A stretch of DNA of 64,000 bases, taken from assembly GCA_033064195.1 (NCBI GenBank), contig JARBJD010000303.1, positions 1 to 64,000 of the forward strand, given 5' to 3'. The position numbers and the translations under genes were made by a program. Each line of letters begins with the position of its first letter. Within the stretch, counting starts at the first letter, position 1. This document shows positions 1-11,097 of the stretch, piece by piece. Source of the DNA: Blattamonas nauphoetae. Lineage: Eukaryota > Preaxostyla > Oxymonadida. The notes below the pieces were generated by a model. It was not told the DNA's origin. It ran no database searches and saw nothing but the letters and a program-made list of their open reading frames with translations.

Positions 1-144
1 GGAGCGAGAGTGTTTGCTGGCGATGGAGGGCGATGGTGAGGTGTGGTGGAGCTTGAGAGCGATAAAGGACAGCTGAGTTCATCGGTACGAAGAGGACTGA
101 GATAGCGGTGGTTGCTTGAGTGGGAATATTGATGGGTGTACTGG

Positions 145-266
145 AGTGGTGGGGGAGCGGAGATGAGAGGTTGGCTGAGTGGTGGGGAGGGAGATGAGAG
201 GTTGGCTGAGTGGTGGGAGTGGAGATGAGAGGTTGGCTGAGTGGTGGGGGAGTGGAGATGAGTGCT
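145..266. repeat. G-rich minisatellite, about 3 copies
   Basis: A roughly 31-33 bp unit containing GAGATGAGAGGTTGGCTGAG followed by a GTGGTGGG tract recurs about three times, with a partial fourth copy. Spacer length differs slightly between copies. No reading frame is kept through it. It looks like simple tandem duplication at the window edge. Confidence 0.7.
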
Positions 267-959
267 AGGTTGGTGGCTGGGAGGAATGTACACCATCGCT
301 AATTGGACCTGGAAGATAAAGAAGTCACGAAGAAGGATTGAGACATATCGTTTTTCTTACCACAACTGAAGTGAACTTGATGCTATGATCCAAAGTCTAG
401 TGGAGGAATTGAGTGAATGACAGACAACCTACAAGAGGAGAAGACAAAAATGAGAATGATTGTTGATGAAAGAGAAGAAATTTGTGAAATATAAACGGAA
501 TTGTTCTAATACAGAAATCAATAATGAAAAATATGTCTTTCAGTGTTGTCCTCACTCATTCCAAGTCCTGCTGTGAACCTAGTACCGGACACAAGGCCGT
601 AAATGGTACTAGGCTAGCCCTGTTCGGCCAAAAGGCCTGGCAGGATAAGCCAGGTATGGAATGAGCGAGGTGGTAGGGGTTTAAATGTAATAAAATGGCG
701 AGGTGAAAATGAATTAGAATCAAAAGAATAGGAGAGCTTGGAGGTGAATATAGAATTGGAGAAGTTGGAGGGATTGGATGAATAAGAGAATGAGAAGAAT
801 GAAAAAGTGAAGAAGGAGAAGAATGAATAAGTGAAGAAGGGAAGAATGAATAAGTGAAGAAGGAGAAGAATGAAGAGTATGAGAATTAGGAGTTGAAGAA
901 GAAACATTTGAAAGATATGAATAACGAAAAGATGTAAGAGACTGAAGACCCGAACTCAC
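267..959. other. Gene-poor, low-complexity stretch with a hairpin
   Basis: I see no convincing gene here. A perfect 9-bp inverted repeat (CCTAGTACC with GGTACTAGG) lies at about 576-613, followed at about 637-658 by a second small palindrome (CCTGGC with GCCAGG). Minus-strand reading frames through 614-907 are compositionally biased (Leu/Phe/Ser) and come from the purine-rich top strand. The region must hold the 3' end of the spliced gene whose donor site is at 959, but I could not place the matching acceptor. Confidence 0.5.
776..880. repeat. Purine-rich tandem repeat (about 25 bp)
   Basis: Three to four imperfect copies of a unit built from AGAATGAATAAGTGAAGAAGG, with variable GGA/GAG joints, lie head to tail. 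The strand is almost purely purine plus T. It probably falls in the 3' intron or UTR of the neighbouring minus-strand gene. Confidence 0.6.
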
Positions 960-2815
960 CTCATTCTCATCCCGTCTCTCAACTTCCTCCTTCTCAAACA
1001 CCTTCCTCTCCCTTTTGTCCTCTCCCCTCTTCTCTGAAAAACGCAATAAGAAGTCAAATGAAGACGCGTTCACACAAACAGGGGCCCCGGTCAAGGAGGT
1101 ATCTGATCGGAAAAATCCAAGGTATTCCTTCAGACCGGTGATTATGACCCGAAAATATGAGTGACTGTCTGGGAAGACAGTATGTCTAAAGTGAATAAAA
1201 AGATGAACTATCAAAAAAGAGACACACCGGTGGAAGGAATGAACGGAATTTCCGTCATTCCCATTCAATTGAGTGAGATGTGAAGTGAAAAAATCAATAA
1301 GGTCATCCGAGGAGCGGATTGGTTCAGTGAGGTGATGTGAAACAAAATTTGAAAGGACTCCGAATTCGGAGTCGCAGCAGTTTTTCCCATGCTGCTCTGA
1401 AAAGAAACAGTACTGAATTTTCTTCCCTGAAAACAAGGGATTTTGAGAAGACAGAAAGTAACCGAGAACATACTGGTTCCTAAAATGCGGACCAGTATCA
1501 GTAAATACAGTGATGTGTTTCTTGGAAGTGTATGAATCAAGAGAAAATAAATCGGCAAGACATTCTTGAACAAAACGGTGATCATGAGAAAGAACAGGGG
1601 AAATAAAGTTGTGATATGTTTTTTTGATCACAGAATTCTGTGAGGTGAAACAAGTAATGCAGAGATGAGAAACTGAAGTTTTTAGATAAAAATCGTGTCC
1701 GACTTGGTCATTGGAAAGAGGTAATGACCAATTTTCTTTAAAGTCCATGACGATGACCAATGTGTCATCGTCTATGGATGAAATGGATGAATTGTAATAA
1801 TTTCTTTGTGTTTCGGCTATTTTTTTGTGTTTTTCTATTGTTTTTAGTTCATTTTGTTCTTTTTCTGTGAGTTTTTTGTTTTGTGCTTTTAATGTTTCTT
1901 CTTTTTTTTGTAAATATTTGCCTCGTTCACAAAGGGAACAGAGGTCGGTTCTTTTTGTTGCTTTTTTCAGGAATTTTGTTTGTTTGCAGAAAGTAGAGTA
2001 AGAGATTTTGGTTTTTCCTTCCTCAACTAGCTGACGGTGAAGCTCCTTTTTCGTTGTTTCAAGGAGCCTTGTTTCGATGTGGTGTGTTTCGGTTGCTATG
2101 GTTTCGAGGGAGTTGTCCGGAGTTGATGGACTATCTGACCTGCTGAGGAGGAATAGCAGGTCATCGTCGTCCAGTGTGTCAACTGCTGGCTTTTCTAATA
2201 GTGTAAAGAGAATTGGGTGAAAAGGAGTGTGAGCATACGTTTCTTAACCCTCTTCTGTGGTTTTCTTTTCTGGTTTTCGCAGCTTGGTGACGTTTTATCT
2301 CCTATTGCTTTCATCAGTTCAGTGTCTTCGAGGATGTTTATTTTCTGTGAGAATGATTGAAAAAAGGAAAAGTAACCTGTTTTGAGGCTGGTCGACGTCG
2401 AGTGGGATTCCGAGGTCTCCCACCGATTCTGTCGAATCGGGAGCGGGCATAGTTATATGCCCCCTCCTCGACGTCGAAACCAACAGCCTGTGTCTCGCCA
2501 AGTGAGAGTACTTGGGAGACACACTGCATCAATTTCACCTTGTCGTCTTTGCACCTCATTTCACGATGTAAATGAGTTAAAGACGAAATAAGTGAAGTGA
2601 ATTTATCTAAAGAGAGAAAGAATGAGAGAAAAGAAAGCCAAACTATTGTAATGAGCAAGGACAATCTCCTTGATTGGTATGAGTTCATGACGACTATCCA
2701 GAGCTTTGATGAGAGGTGCTGCTGGATAGTCGCGATGTTGTTTGACGAGAAGGTCGTAAATCTCCTTCCCGTGCGTGCTGATGGTTGATTTGGGTTTTGT
2801 AATATAAGCTTCCAT
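960..2815 (-). CDS. Intron-bearing protein resembling DDE transposases
   Basis: This is a spliced gene of at least four exons. The start is ATG at 2815; the frame stays open upstream towards the repeat. Introns that restore one frame are 2607-2643 (37 nt), 2345-2376 (32 nt) and 2195-2238 (44 nt, donor GTATGC), and a clean donor GAG|GTGAGT sits at 960/959. The protein has a charged coiled N-terminal half, the motif ISYSTFC, and then DFKENW, FTDTGPHF and HGKNCCDSEFG. This succession resembles a family of animal and protist DDE-type proteins (DFAENY ... SDG ... HGKGPCD), so the three acidic residues may form a catalytic core. Function is inferred from motif order only. It could be a transposase or a domesticated derivative. 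No terminal inverted repeats were recognised, and the last exon is unresolved. Confidence 0.5.
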
Positions 2816-2960
2816 GGTTGCGAGAAGATATGATGGGGATAAGAATTTTCGAGTTTTGCTTGAATATTTCTTGGGGGTTGTATGAAGATTTGAGAAATCT
2901 GTCTTCAATGACCCACAAGTCTGGGTCATCAACTTCTCTGACTCTATTCGAGAGTGAGAA

Positions 2961-3810
2961 CTCCCTCCACCCATCGCAAATTCACCTCCTTCCTCCCTCC
3001 ACCCATCGCAAATTCACCTCCTTCCTCCCTCTACCCATCGCAAATTCACCTCCTTCCTCCCTCCACCCATCGCAAATTCACCTCCTTCCTCCCTCCACCC
3101 ATCACAAATTCACCTCCTTCCTCCCTCCACCCATCACAAATTCACCTCCTTCCTCCCTCCACCCATCGCAAATTCACCTCCTTCCTCCCTCCACCCATCG
3201 CAAATTCACCTCCTTCCTCCCTCCACCCATCACAAATTCACCTCCTTCCTCCCTCCACCCATCGCAAATTCACCTCCTTCCTCCCTCCACCCATCGCAAA
3301 TTCACCTCCTTCCTCCCTCCACCCATCGCAAATTCACCTCCTTCCTCCCTCCACCCATCGCAAATTCACCTCCTTCCTCCCTCTACCCATCGCAAATTCA
3401 CCTCCTTCCTCCCTCCACCCATCGCAAATTCACCTCCTTCCTCCCTCCACCCATCACAAATTCACCTCCTTCCTCCCTCCACCCATCACAAATTCACCTC
3501 CTTCCTCCCTCCACCCATCGCAAATTCACCTCCTTCCTCCCTCCACCCATCGCAAATTCACCTCCTTCCTCCCTCCACCCATCACAAATTCACCTCCTTC
3601 CTCCCTCCACCCATCACAAATTCACCTCCTTCCTCCCTCCACCCATCGCAAATTCACCTCCTTCCTCCCTCCACCCATCACAAATTCACCTCCTTCCTCC
3701 CTCCACCCATCACAAATTGACCTCCTCCCGCCCTCCACCCATCGCAAATTCACCTCCTTCCTCCCTCCACCCATCGCAAATTCACCTCCTTCCTCCCTCC
3801 ACCCATCCCA
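2961..3810. repeat. 32-bp minisatellite, about 26 copies
   Basis: A 32-bp unit containing CCCTCCACCCATCGCAAATT, completed by a C/T-rich joint, repeats with near-perfect periodicity. Copies differ mainly at one site (ATCGCA versus ATCACA), plus a few CTCTACCC variants and one divergent unit near 3719-3738. Because 32 is not a multiple of 3, every frame reads through a 96-nt (32-aa) cycle. The array is therefore open for 300 codons without being a gene. It starts about 145 bp upstream of the ATG of the DDE-like gene. Confidence 0.95.
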
Positions 3811-3864
3811 ATCTTCTCCGACAATCATAGCTCTTGGACGAGAGATAACAAAAGCACTCAACTC

Positions 3865-4146
3865 TCATCGCAAACCCATCCTGTCGCTTATTATCTGAAC
3901 TGGTCTCCCGCCACTTCCAATGGATAACAACTCCCCGTCCGTGCGAAGTCTCTCCCGAAGAGACGTTATAAACACACAAAGTTGATATCGTTTCAAATCT
4001 GTGATGTTCAAATCAAAGGGTCTCCGCCAATGATGAGGAAGGCCATTCAAGACTAACAAATCTCCTCCCTGAATCACACAGTTCAATACAAAGCAACTAC
4101 TGTGACCGCAATCACGAATGGGGACATCCACACCCTTCACCAACAA
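3865..4146 (-). other. Unassigned coding-like stretch
   Basis: A minus-strand frame of about 90 codons has no ATG (its upstream limit is TTG). It reads compositionally like protein, with a segment around GGDLLVLNGLPHHWRRP that recalls the metal-binding C-terminal part of 2-oxoglutarate oxygenases. The resemblance is weak and one short motif is not enough. It runs into the tandem array downstream. It may be one exon of a damaged gene. Confidence 0.25.
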
Positions 4147-4149
4147 TAA

Positions 4150-5510
4150 TCGATCTCAAATGGTCAGTCTGCCTCTCCAACCACAGTTTCGTCTCCACCA
4201 CAAACTCATTCACCTTCAATTGAACATATTGTTCCATCTTCGTCTCCTGGGATCAGTTCCCCGATGGCTCAGTCGTGTTCGCCCACAATTTCCCAAGCCG
4301 GCCTTGATATTCCCCCTGAACAAACCATTATTGAAACACATGCTGAAGATGTTCCATTCGAGATAGTCAACTTTGATGATTCTGATCTAGGTCACGTTCA
4401 ACCACCCAACGATCTCAATACCATTCAACAACAACTACAACCCTTCCAAATTGAGTTCAGTTATGTCTCTGCCTCTAATATCTTCTCTATACCTCCAATT
4501 ATCTCCCTCTTTCGGCTGTTCAATCCTTACTCTTCGCTCCAGGACCCAACGTCGTTTGCTTCGTCTCATCCTCCTCAATTCCCCTTTCATGTTCATCATC
4601 ACAGTCTTCACCAAAATAATATCATACCCATCCCTCTTCTCTCCCCCTCCAGCAACTCCGTGTACATACGTACCATTTTGTCGTCACAAGTCATCAGCAG
4701 GTTCTCTCTTTCTTCTCCAACTCGGGTTTACTCACCCTCCGCTTCCTTCGAACGACCCTCCATTCCTCCAACACATTCTTGACTCTATTCTTTCCTTAAA
4801 AAATACGCCAAATATGACACTTCCGTCCATTTCGGGATTTGACTCTCATCCACCTCTTTCTTTGCAAGACCAATGTAACCCTTCGTCGTTCCTCCCGCAT
4901 GCTCTCCTCGACCACCCCTCATTCGCCTGAACAAAGCTGTTCTTCCTCCTCATCGCCACTTTTCTGATGCACCGTCTGTCAGACCACACTCTGAACTCTT
5001 CCCTTCTTGAGTTGATCCTGACCTCCCTTCCACAGAATCACACTTCTGAGGAATTACATCAACGCGAAGATCCCGGTAGCTGACGCGCATTTCATTCCGT
5101 TCTGCATCTTCCCATCGATCTCCCCAAAAAACCAGTTTCTCGACCCAGACCTGCTGTGTTCATACAACAGCACTGGGATGGACGCCTCTTCACAGCTTCA
5201 GCTGAGACATGCGAAAGTTGCGAAGGCTGGGTTCTTGTTCACAAAGAGTCGAGCCCTCTCTCCCTCTCCACCCATTCTTCCGATGAAGCTCTTCACGTTG
5301 AGCGCGTACAACTTTATTGCCAACCACACGGTCAGAAGATACTCGACGAAGCAGACGGGACAACCGCCAGTTTACCACACGATCTTGACTCGGGAGGATC
5401 TCGTCCGATATATTCGGATGTTGAAAAATGTGTTTATTACAAGTTTGTGGAACTTGGATCATCGTGTGGATGGCTATTTTTCAGAATAAGCCGGTTTGTT
5501 CAACTGTAGT
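4150..5510 (+). pseudogene. Broken coding-like region, unknown
   Basis: Several plus-strand frames here look like protein in pieces. One is an acidic/Ser-Pro-rich stretch at about 4159-4490 (with AGLDIPPEQTIIETHAEDVPF). Another is a stretch at about 5178-5486 ending in LTREDLVRYIRMLKNVFITS. No single frame or obvious set of short introns joins them, and the middle part (4500-5100) is Ser/Pro/Leu-rich in all frames. I read this as a decayed or very intron-rich gene and cannot name a family. Confidence 0.3.
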
Positions 5511-5511
5511 T

Positions 5512-6557
5512 TATCAGACTTGTTTCACCATTTCCATCGCGCGGTGACTCGCGGACGAGCACGTCAATTACTGGAATTCAGGTCAACATCACCCGAAATA
5601 CAATCAAAACAAGAAAAACCGAATGGCCATCACGAATATCACTATAGTAAGGAACAATGCACGTCGATGACCGTCTCCATCATTTCTCACGATTCTCCCA
5701 GCAATACGTCTCTCTCGACGACAGAGTCCCTCCCCACCCCACCTCAACCGGTTTCATCTGTCTCTCCGACCAAACAATCACAACCATCCCCATCTCTTTC
5801 AGATCTCGTCTACCTACTGATTCTCCAGCGCCAGATCCACCCATTGTCCCGTCTCTTTCCCCTTTCCAGTATCTGTTCATCCACCCACGCATTCGGGACA
5901 CCCCCTCTTCTTTCCGAACCAAACGGACCTCCTCCAAAACTCGATCTCTTCGTCGCTCTTTGTTGTCCCCCTCCAAGAGAAACGGTGGCGATACAAGCAC
6001 GCGAAAGTCCAAAAAAGAGAAAACGACGATATTCCTGCCAACCCGCCGATTTCGCCGCAGATTCAGCACTTCGTGAGGCTGACGAACGCGCTGTCGCTCT
6101 CGACGCTGCGGTCGCAGTCTTATCTGAACCAGAGCAGATTCTGGTCAACACCGAAGAACTCGTCAAAAACTGGAAACAGTCGACACGCGATCGGGCTGAC
6201 CAGACACCGACCACGCCTGGCAACCGCGGCTCGTCTGCATCTCCACCCGCTGGCAGCACGACTCCTTCGCCGCACTCCCCGCAGCGAGTCTCTGGACGAG
6301 CAGGACTCGTTCGTTGCGAAGAGTATCGATGGTAAGGGAGGAAGGACTTCGATCCAGCTCTTCCCTTTGATGCCTCACTCCTCTCCACAGGCGACATCGA
6401 AACAATTGCCACTTTTGTGAGGGCTGATCGACAGAAGAAGGGCCTTTCGCCGCATCCCATCTGCACACAACACCTTCGGCAGTTCATTTCCTCCCCTTCT
6501 ATCCGTCATTTTCTTTCTCTTCGGGTTCTGGCAGGAATCAAGGAGGCAGAGACACGG
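5512..6557 (+). pseudogene. Possible multi-exon gene fragment, unknown
   Basis: A Ser/Pro-rich frame leads into a basic segment (PKKRKRRY, about 6011-6034) and a helical stretch (ALREADERAVALDAAVAVLSEPEQ). A clean intron at 6332-6390 (donor GTAAGG, acceptor CTCCACAG) joins a plus-strand frame ending FVAKSIDG to one reading DIETIATFVRADRQKKG and on to a donor-like GTATGA at 6558. The basic/helical segment and the exon before the intron are in different frames. Either an intron near 6200-6280 was missed or the gene is damaged. The basic patch could be a nuclear signal. No family recognised. Confidence 0.35.
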
Positions 6558-6627
6558 GTATGATTCGCAACCTATCATCAGACTCGAGAACAAGCAGAAC
6601 GGATGAGCATTCCAACATTTTGAATCT

Positions 6628-7560
6628 GTGGACCTCACACTGAAGGGAGAAACAAGAACATCAATCACGAAGTCAACACTCGTGCGACTCAACAGAGAGC
6701 AACCCATCTCAAGTGAAGTTTCTCGGCTCAGGACTCATCAGAACTGCCTTTTTAATATTGTGAACTCAACGCTTTCGCTTGACGCTCTGATTTTCGATGT
6801 GGAGTCTCTTGGTTGCACGAACGCAAAAGCTGGCCATCCCCTCTCTCCGACACTGTCCTCGCCGTCGCGATGTGCGATTGTGGAGACATCCTGTGTGTCA
6901 TTTAGGACTCTGTTCTCCGACTGGGCCAGCTGGCATCGCCGATTGTGGTCCACCACACGCACCACGTTCGCAATCAACTGCACAAAACATCATGTTTTTC
7001 TGATGGACCTGCGAGGAAATCTGAACCCCAATCCTCGCCTCGTCATTGATTCGTCCAATATCTCGTGTGACAAAGCCACCACTCTTCCCGACAGCGAACA
7101 CCAGATCATCACTCATCATTCTGTGAGCACAGATGATTCGAACTCCGAATTCACATCGCTGGATGGAGCCTCGCGAACTCGGACACTTCAAGAAGCTGAT
7201 TCAATTGCCTTCATTCAAGTCTCCAACTGCCAGTTCTCCGATCAGACATTTTCTGGGAGCGGTGTTGTTTTTAGTAAGTGGAACGTTTCACGTCCTCCGT
7301 GCCTTCGACTCGCTTTTCGAGAACAACTAGGCAGGGAAGAAGGGAGGGTGCATCTCAACGCATTATTCCGACCACACTTTCCACCGATGCATCTTTCGGA
7401 AGAACACAGCCGCTGAAAGAGGCGGCACACACAACTTCAATCAGCCAGACCTGATTTTCTTTGAAGACTCACATTTCGACGAGAACACGACGCTGGAGTA
7501 TTGGGACAATGCGAAGGACTTCGCCTTTAATCTGTGTCGTCCAGAAGCGATTGATGTATT
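6628..7560 (+). pseudogene. Fragment resembling right-handed beta-helix surface proteins
   Basis: The plus-strand frame has short repeating beta-like phrases (NSTLSLDALIFDV, FIQVSNCQFSDQTFSGSGVVF) typical of parallel beta-helix proteins, whose rungs alternate hydrophobic and Ser/Thr/Asn positions. It then continues in other frames (FEDSHFDENTTLEYWDNAKDF near 7460-7520). There is no ATG-initiated continuous frame and no obvious intron set. I interpret it as a decayed member of a large extracellular protein family; the family call is by rung pattern only. Confidence 0.35.
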
Positions 7561-9433
7561 CTCCAAACATCTCCAACAGCCCTGTCGACACGATCATTCT
7601 CGTCAGTTTCTTCTTTTCTGCTGAACTCACTCCTCCAATCACTATGAGCAACAACGTCCACACAGAAATGAAAATCGACTCGATTGTCCTCCACTTATCG
7701 TCGAACGTCCCAAGCAGCGAGCGCAGAATCCGAGCCAGCGACATCAGAACCTCATCAGTGAACAGCACCGAGTGATGATAGAAACGAAGCGAGGGACTTC
7801 AGGCAAAGCGGCTGATGCTGCGAGTGGTGGATGTGATGATGGGGAAGAGAGGGCTGAGCAGCGACGGGATCTTCAATTTGGACAGCTCGTTCAGTTCGCG
7901 CTCTCCAACTTCATTCCCACAAACCACATCGTCCACCACCTCCCCCAACACCACAATCCAATTCACACTTTCCACCAATTTAGTTCTGTGCCGTCGCATG
8001 TGGAGATAATCTACGAAGTGGTCAAGTCCAACAACGAGAGAATCGCAAAGTCGCATACCTCCTCTCTTCCGATGCCACATCTGCCAGCACACATCCATCG
8101 ACGGCGACAACAGACGCACCGACAACAGCAAAGGCAGAGCCGTGCCCAGAATCGCTGGTTCGAAGGTTTTCGGTGAATTTTGTGAATCAGAATCAACACA
8201 ATCGCAGTCGTCGACACTTCCACACTCAGACTCAGCGGGAACGCCCGCCCCTCAGCCCCTACCAACCCTTCTCCACTCCGCCCTGTCTCCACCCACGGCG
8301 ACAGAAGGAAGTGCCGGATCTTCGGCCCGATCTGGCGAGGCTCGTGCTCAGGTGCGAATGTGGGCACCAGATTTGCGAGAGGGTGTGGGATGAACGACGA
8401 CAGCGTCAGATGAAGCAGCTGCATCAGAGCGTCCAGCTTCACCAGCGACAGATGAACAAACCAGCAGAGTGTTTGGAGAAGCATCCCAAACTCAATCCGA
8501 ACAATCGTAGCTCCTCCTTCCGAAAGAACAACATTCGTCTGGAACAGCCTGTCACAATCCAATCGACAAGCAGTGCGGCTGCGTGCGGGGGCTTCGGAAG
8601 TTAGCGAGGAAGGGCGGGTGTGGCGAGTGGGGGCGACAGAGCGGTCAGCTTCGAAGAACGTGCGCAGTGAAGTCACCAGCTGATTCGCCAGCAAAATGAA
8701 CTCCGTGCAGATCGAGTCGGTGTGCAGCAGTTTCGACAGCTCCGACTGTTTGTCTCCGTCCAACGCCAACACAAAGTGAAACAGCTCCAACGCACACATC
8801 GCACGCAGGCCTTCCTCCACAACCCACTCCTCCACCAACTCCGAAAGAGGCTGCGAAACATGAAGCGACGCGTCTTGCTCGATCGACGAAGCGAAACTGC
8901 TCAGTGCCGTCTGCAGTTCAGACCAGAACAGCAGAAAGTTCATCTGCAACAGCGTTTCCGAGGACGTCGCCAGAACCCCATGCACAACACCTAGCAGTGG
9001 CGTGCAGATGGCTCAGCGAGTGCAGAGCAGGGAATACCAGCGACGGCATGTTCGGCGAGAAGAAAGCGAGCAACGAGTGGAAGAATGACAGCATCGATCG
9101 GAAAGAGGACAGAAACGGCAGAACCAGCTCGTCAAACAGCGACACCACGTTCGGCGGTGGAGAAGGGGACAGCAGACCAAACGACAACAGCAGAGGCAAT
9201 CCAAAGTTCCCAAATTCCTGTTTTTCTGTGCCATCCACCGACGGACCGCGGAGAGCGGCCAGAACAGCGTCCAATGCAGTTTCAAGAGACGCGCAGAGGC
9301 GACAGCTTTTCGATAATTGCTCCGGCAACATGCGTGCTTCCGAAAACAACGGCGAGGGCACATAAGCACTCCAGGCGTCGAAGAACACATATTCATCTTT
9401 AATCCATTTCACTGTATTGGTTCCATGAACCAT
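7469..9433 (-). pseudogene. Decayed helical, Leu-rich gene
   Basis: Minus-strand frames from 9433 down to 7469 are rich in amphipathic helices (SELQTALSSFASSIEQ; ELVEEWVVEEGL; GLRAMCALELFHFVL), and the last segment has a hydrophobic span (FISVWTLLLIVIGGV). The frame changes near 8985. A GTATGC...TAG intron-like interval lies at about 8029-8075. One in-frame TGA interrupts the last part near 7795. It probably derives from a long alpha-helical repeat protein, perhaps of the same broad kind as the gene at 25596-28286, but I saw no shared sequence. Opposite-strand frames also stay open because of G+C content. Confidence 0.3.
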
Positions 9434-9719
9434 GTTTTACTGAAACTGTGCACATAGTTCCAGAATACGTTGTCTTTTGCATCATTGAAACGGATTGATT
9501 TGAAATGACTAAGTAGATGAACAATCATGAACAACATTTATTGAAAACTCTTTCATTCGTGACAACGATATATTTCACAGGCAGCAAAATCGAAAAAACG
9601 ATTCAATCAGGAGAAGATAGACAAAAACGCACGATTATGGTTTGATCACACAACGTTCATTGACAGAACGACTTTGGAGGTCAGAACGTCTGGAATCTCC
9701 ATTTAGAAATGCAATCAAT
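9434..9719. other. AT-rich intergenic stretch
   Basis: AT-rich spacer between the decayed minus-strand gene and the transposon coding relic. It probably contains the 3' flank of the transposon. I looked for short inverted repeats matching the sequence beyond 11004 and found none that I would defend. Confidence 0.4.
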
Positions 9720-11004
9720 CTGAATGTGTGAAGGATAAAAGGATATTTGAAAATCGAAATGTCGCTCGAACTTTTTCCATTGCGATCGATGATCTCAAAA
9801 ATATTGTCCCATTTGAATTGGTGTCGACGCTTGGTAGAATGCACATACCGCTTTCGCTACAATGGTAGTAAAATTTTCGTTCGATCTAATGCATCTCATC
9901 TCATTTAGCCGACGTTTCCAGACACCAAATACGCCCAGATCGAGAGGTTGTAAGAGATGGGTGGCGTTTGGCGCAAAACAAAAAAGTTTGACATTGTTTT
10001 CATTCAGAATTGTCTTGACTTTTTGAGTTTTGTGGATTGAACATCCATCAACTAGCAAAACAGCAGACATTGTGCGACACATTTCTGCGGGACGTTTCGC
10101 GTTGATACCTGGAATGAGAATATTCTCTAAATAATGACAAAAGATTACCTCATCAATCCACTGAGATTTGTTGTGGACGATGTGACAATCTCTACCAAGA
10201 TGAACACCAGACATCTTCAAAAGATCAGGATCGATTTTGCCCGCAGAAACAATAAGTGGAGGGAGGGACGAACCATCCAAACAGATTGTCGGGAGGAGCG
10301 TGAGGGCATTTTCGTTCCGCTTGATGGTCAGCCTTTGTTGTTCAGTCATCCCAGATGGTACAATGAAGACTCGATCGATACAGTCAGAATAGGCGTGATA
10401 TTGTGATTCATCGGCTTGGTACACCATCGTATAAGGTGTGGTTCGAAGGATCGTCGCCAACTCTTACTTATATCTCTTAATCTGTTCTGGATTTGCGAGC
10501 ATTCGCGTTTGTTCCCTCGCCTTAAATTTGTGTTTCGTTATTTGACTCTTATGTCTTGCCAAAAAAATTCGTTGCCCAAGATTTGCTCACTTTCTCCCCA
10601 CTATCTTTGTCAGCTCGTCTCAAGAGATCTTGAATTGTCCACGGATGACCAAAGCTGAAGTCGCGAAGAAGATCTGTTACAATGAGATCTTCTTCTTCTC
10701 GAGTCAAATGGCGGCGAAGGGAAGAAAATTGGGGTATGTCTTCTTCGATCATCTTCAATGCCTTTCTAGCTTGAGAAATTTGGGGAAGTTTGACTGTTAG
10801 TGCAACGCAAATGTCAGATGGCGACAGATTAGCGAGTCCTTCTGTCCTCATTATGAACCACCGAATGAGAGGTGCTGCCTGAATGTTCCCGAGCATCTGT
10901 ATCTCGTCCAGCAGCTTCTGTATCATCATTTTGTCGAAATAAGGCGATATGACCGATTCAAATGCTAATCGGTTCACAGAATGAGAATGAGAATCCTTTT
11001 CCAT
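9720..11004 (-). mobile_element. pogo/Tigger-like DNA transposon relic (transposase)
   Basis: The N-terminal part (ATG at 11004) has a CENP-B/Psq-type DNA-binding segment, LTREEEDLIVTDLL ... GHPWTIQDLLRRAD ... KSWATNFF, as in pogo-family transposases. The catalytic part shows the three expected acidic sites: QADESQYH, LLVDGCSIHKT and HLLQPLDLGVFGVWKR (DDE_1-type fold). The copy is damaged. A one-base slip in a T homopolymer near 10560 shifts the frame between the DNA-binding part and what follows. A TAA interrupts before ELATILRT, and the C-terminal tail shifts frame again near 9830. A recent, inactive insertion between unrelated genes is the simplest reading. Terminal repeats and target-site duplication were not identified. 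Confidence 0.8.
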
Positions 11005-11097
11005 TTCACAAGTTTGATCTGCCCTTTCCTCATCTTTTTTTAAACTTGCCAACCTATCGAAACCCACTGATTGTTTCCGATTGAAAACAATGTGGGC

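Noticed and set aside
2961-3810. CRISPR-like array
   Set aside because: The repeats are contiguous with no unique spacers, and the genome is eukaryotic.
2818-3898. Long plus-strand frames of about 300 codons through the tandem array
   Set aside because: The 32-bp period makes all frames open; the predicted protein is just the repeat translated, with no unique sequence.
5810-6487. Minus-strand frame of 225 codons
   Set aside because: It is antisense to a plus-strand segment with a clean splice junction; the composition is Arg/Ser/Cys-rich, typical of a shadow frame.
11071-11097. Upstream extension of the giant protein
   Set aside because: It depends on a TTG start; the first ATG is at 11098 and no splice acceptor was needed.
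11005-11097. Terminal inverted repeat of the pogo-like element
   Set aside because: Short matches such as CGAAAC near 9492 and 11059 are too brief to call.
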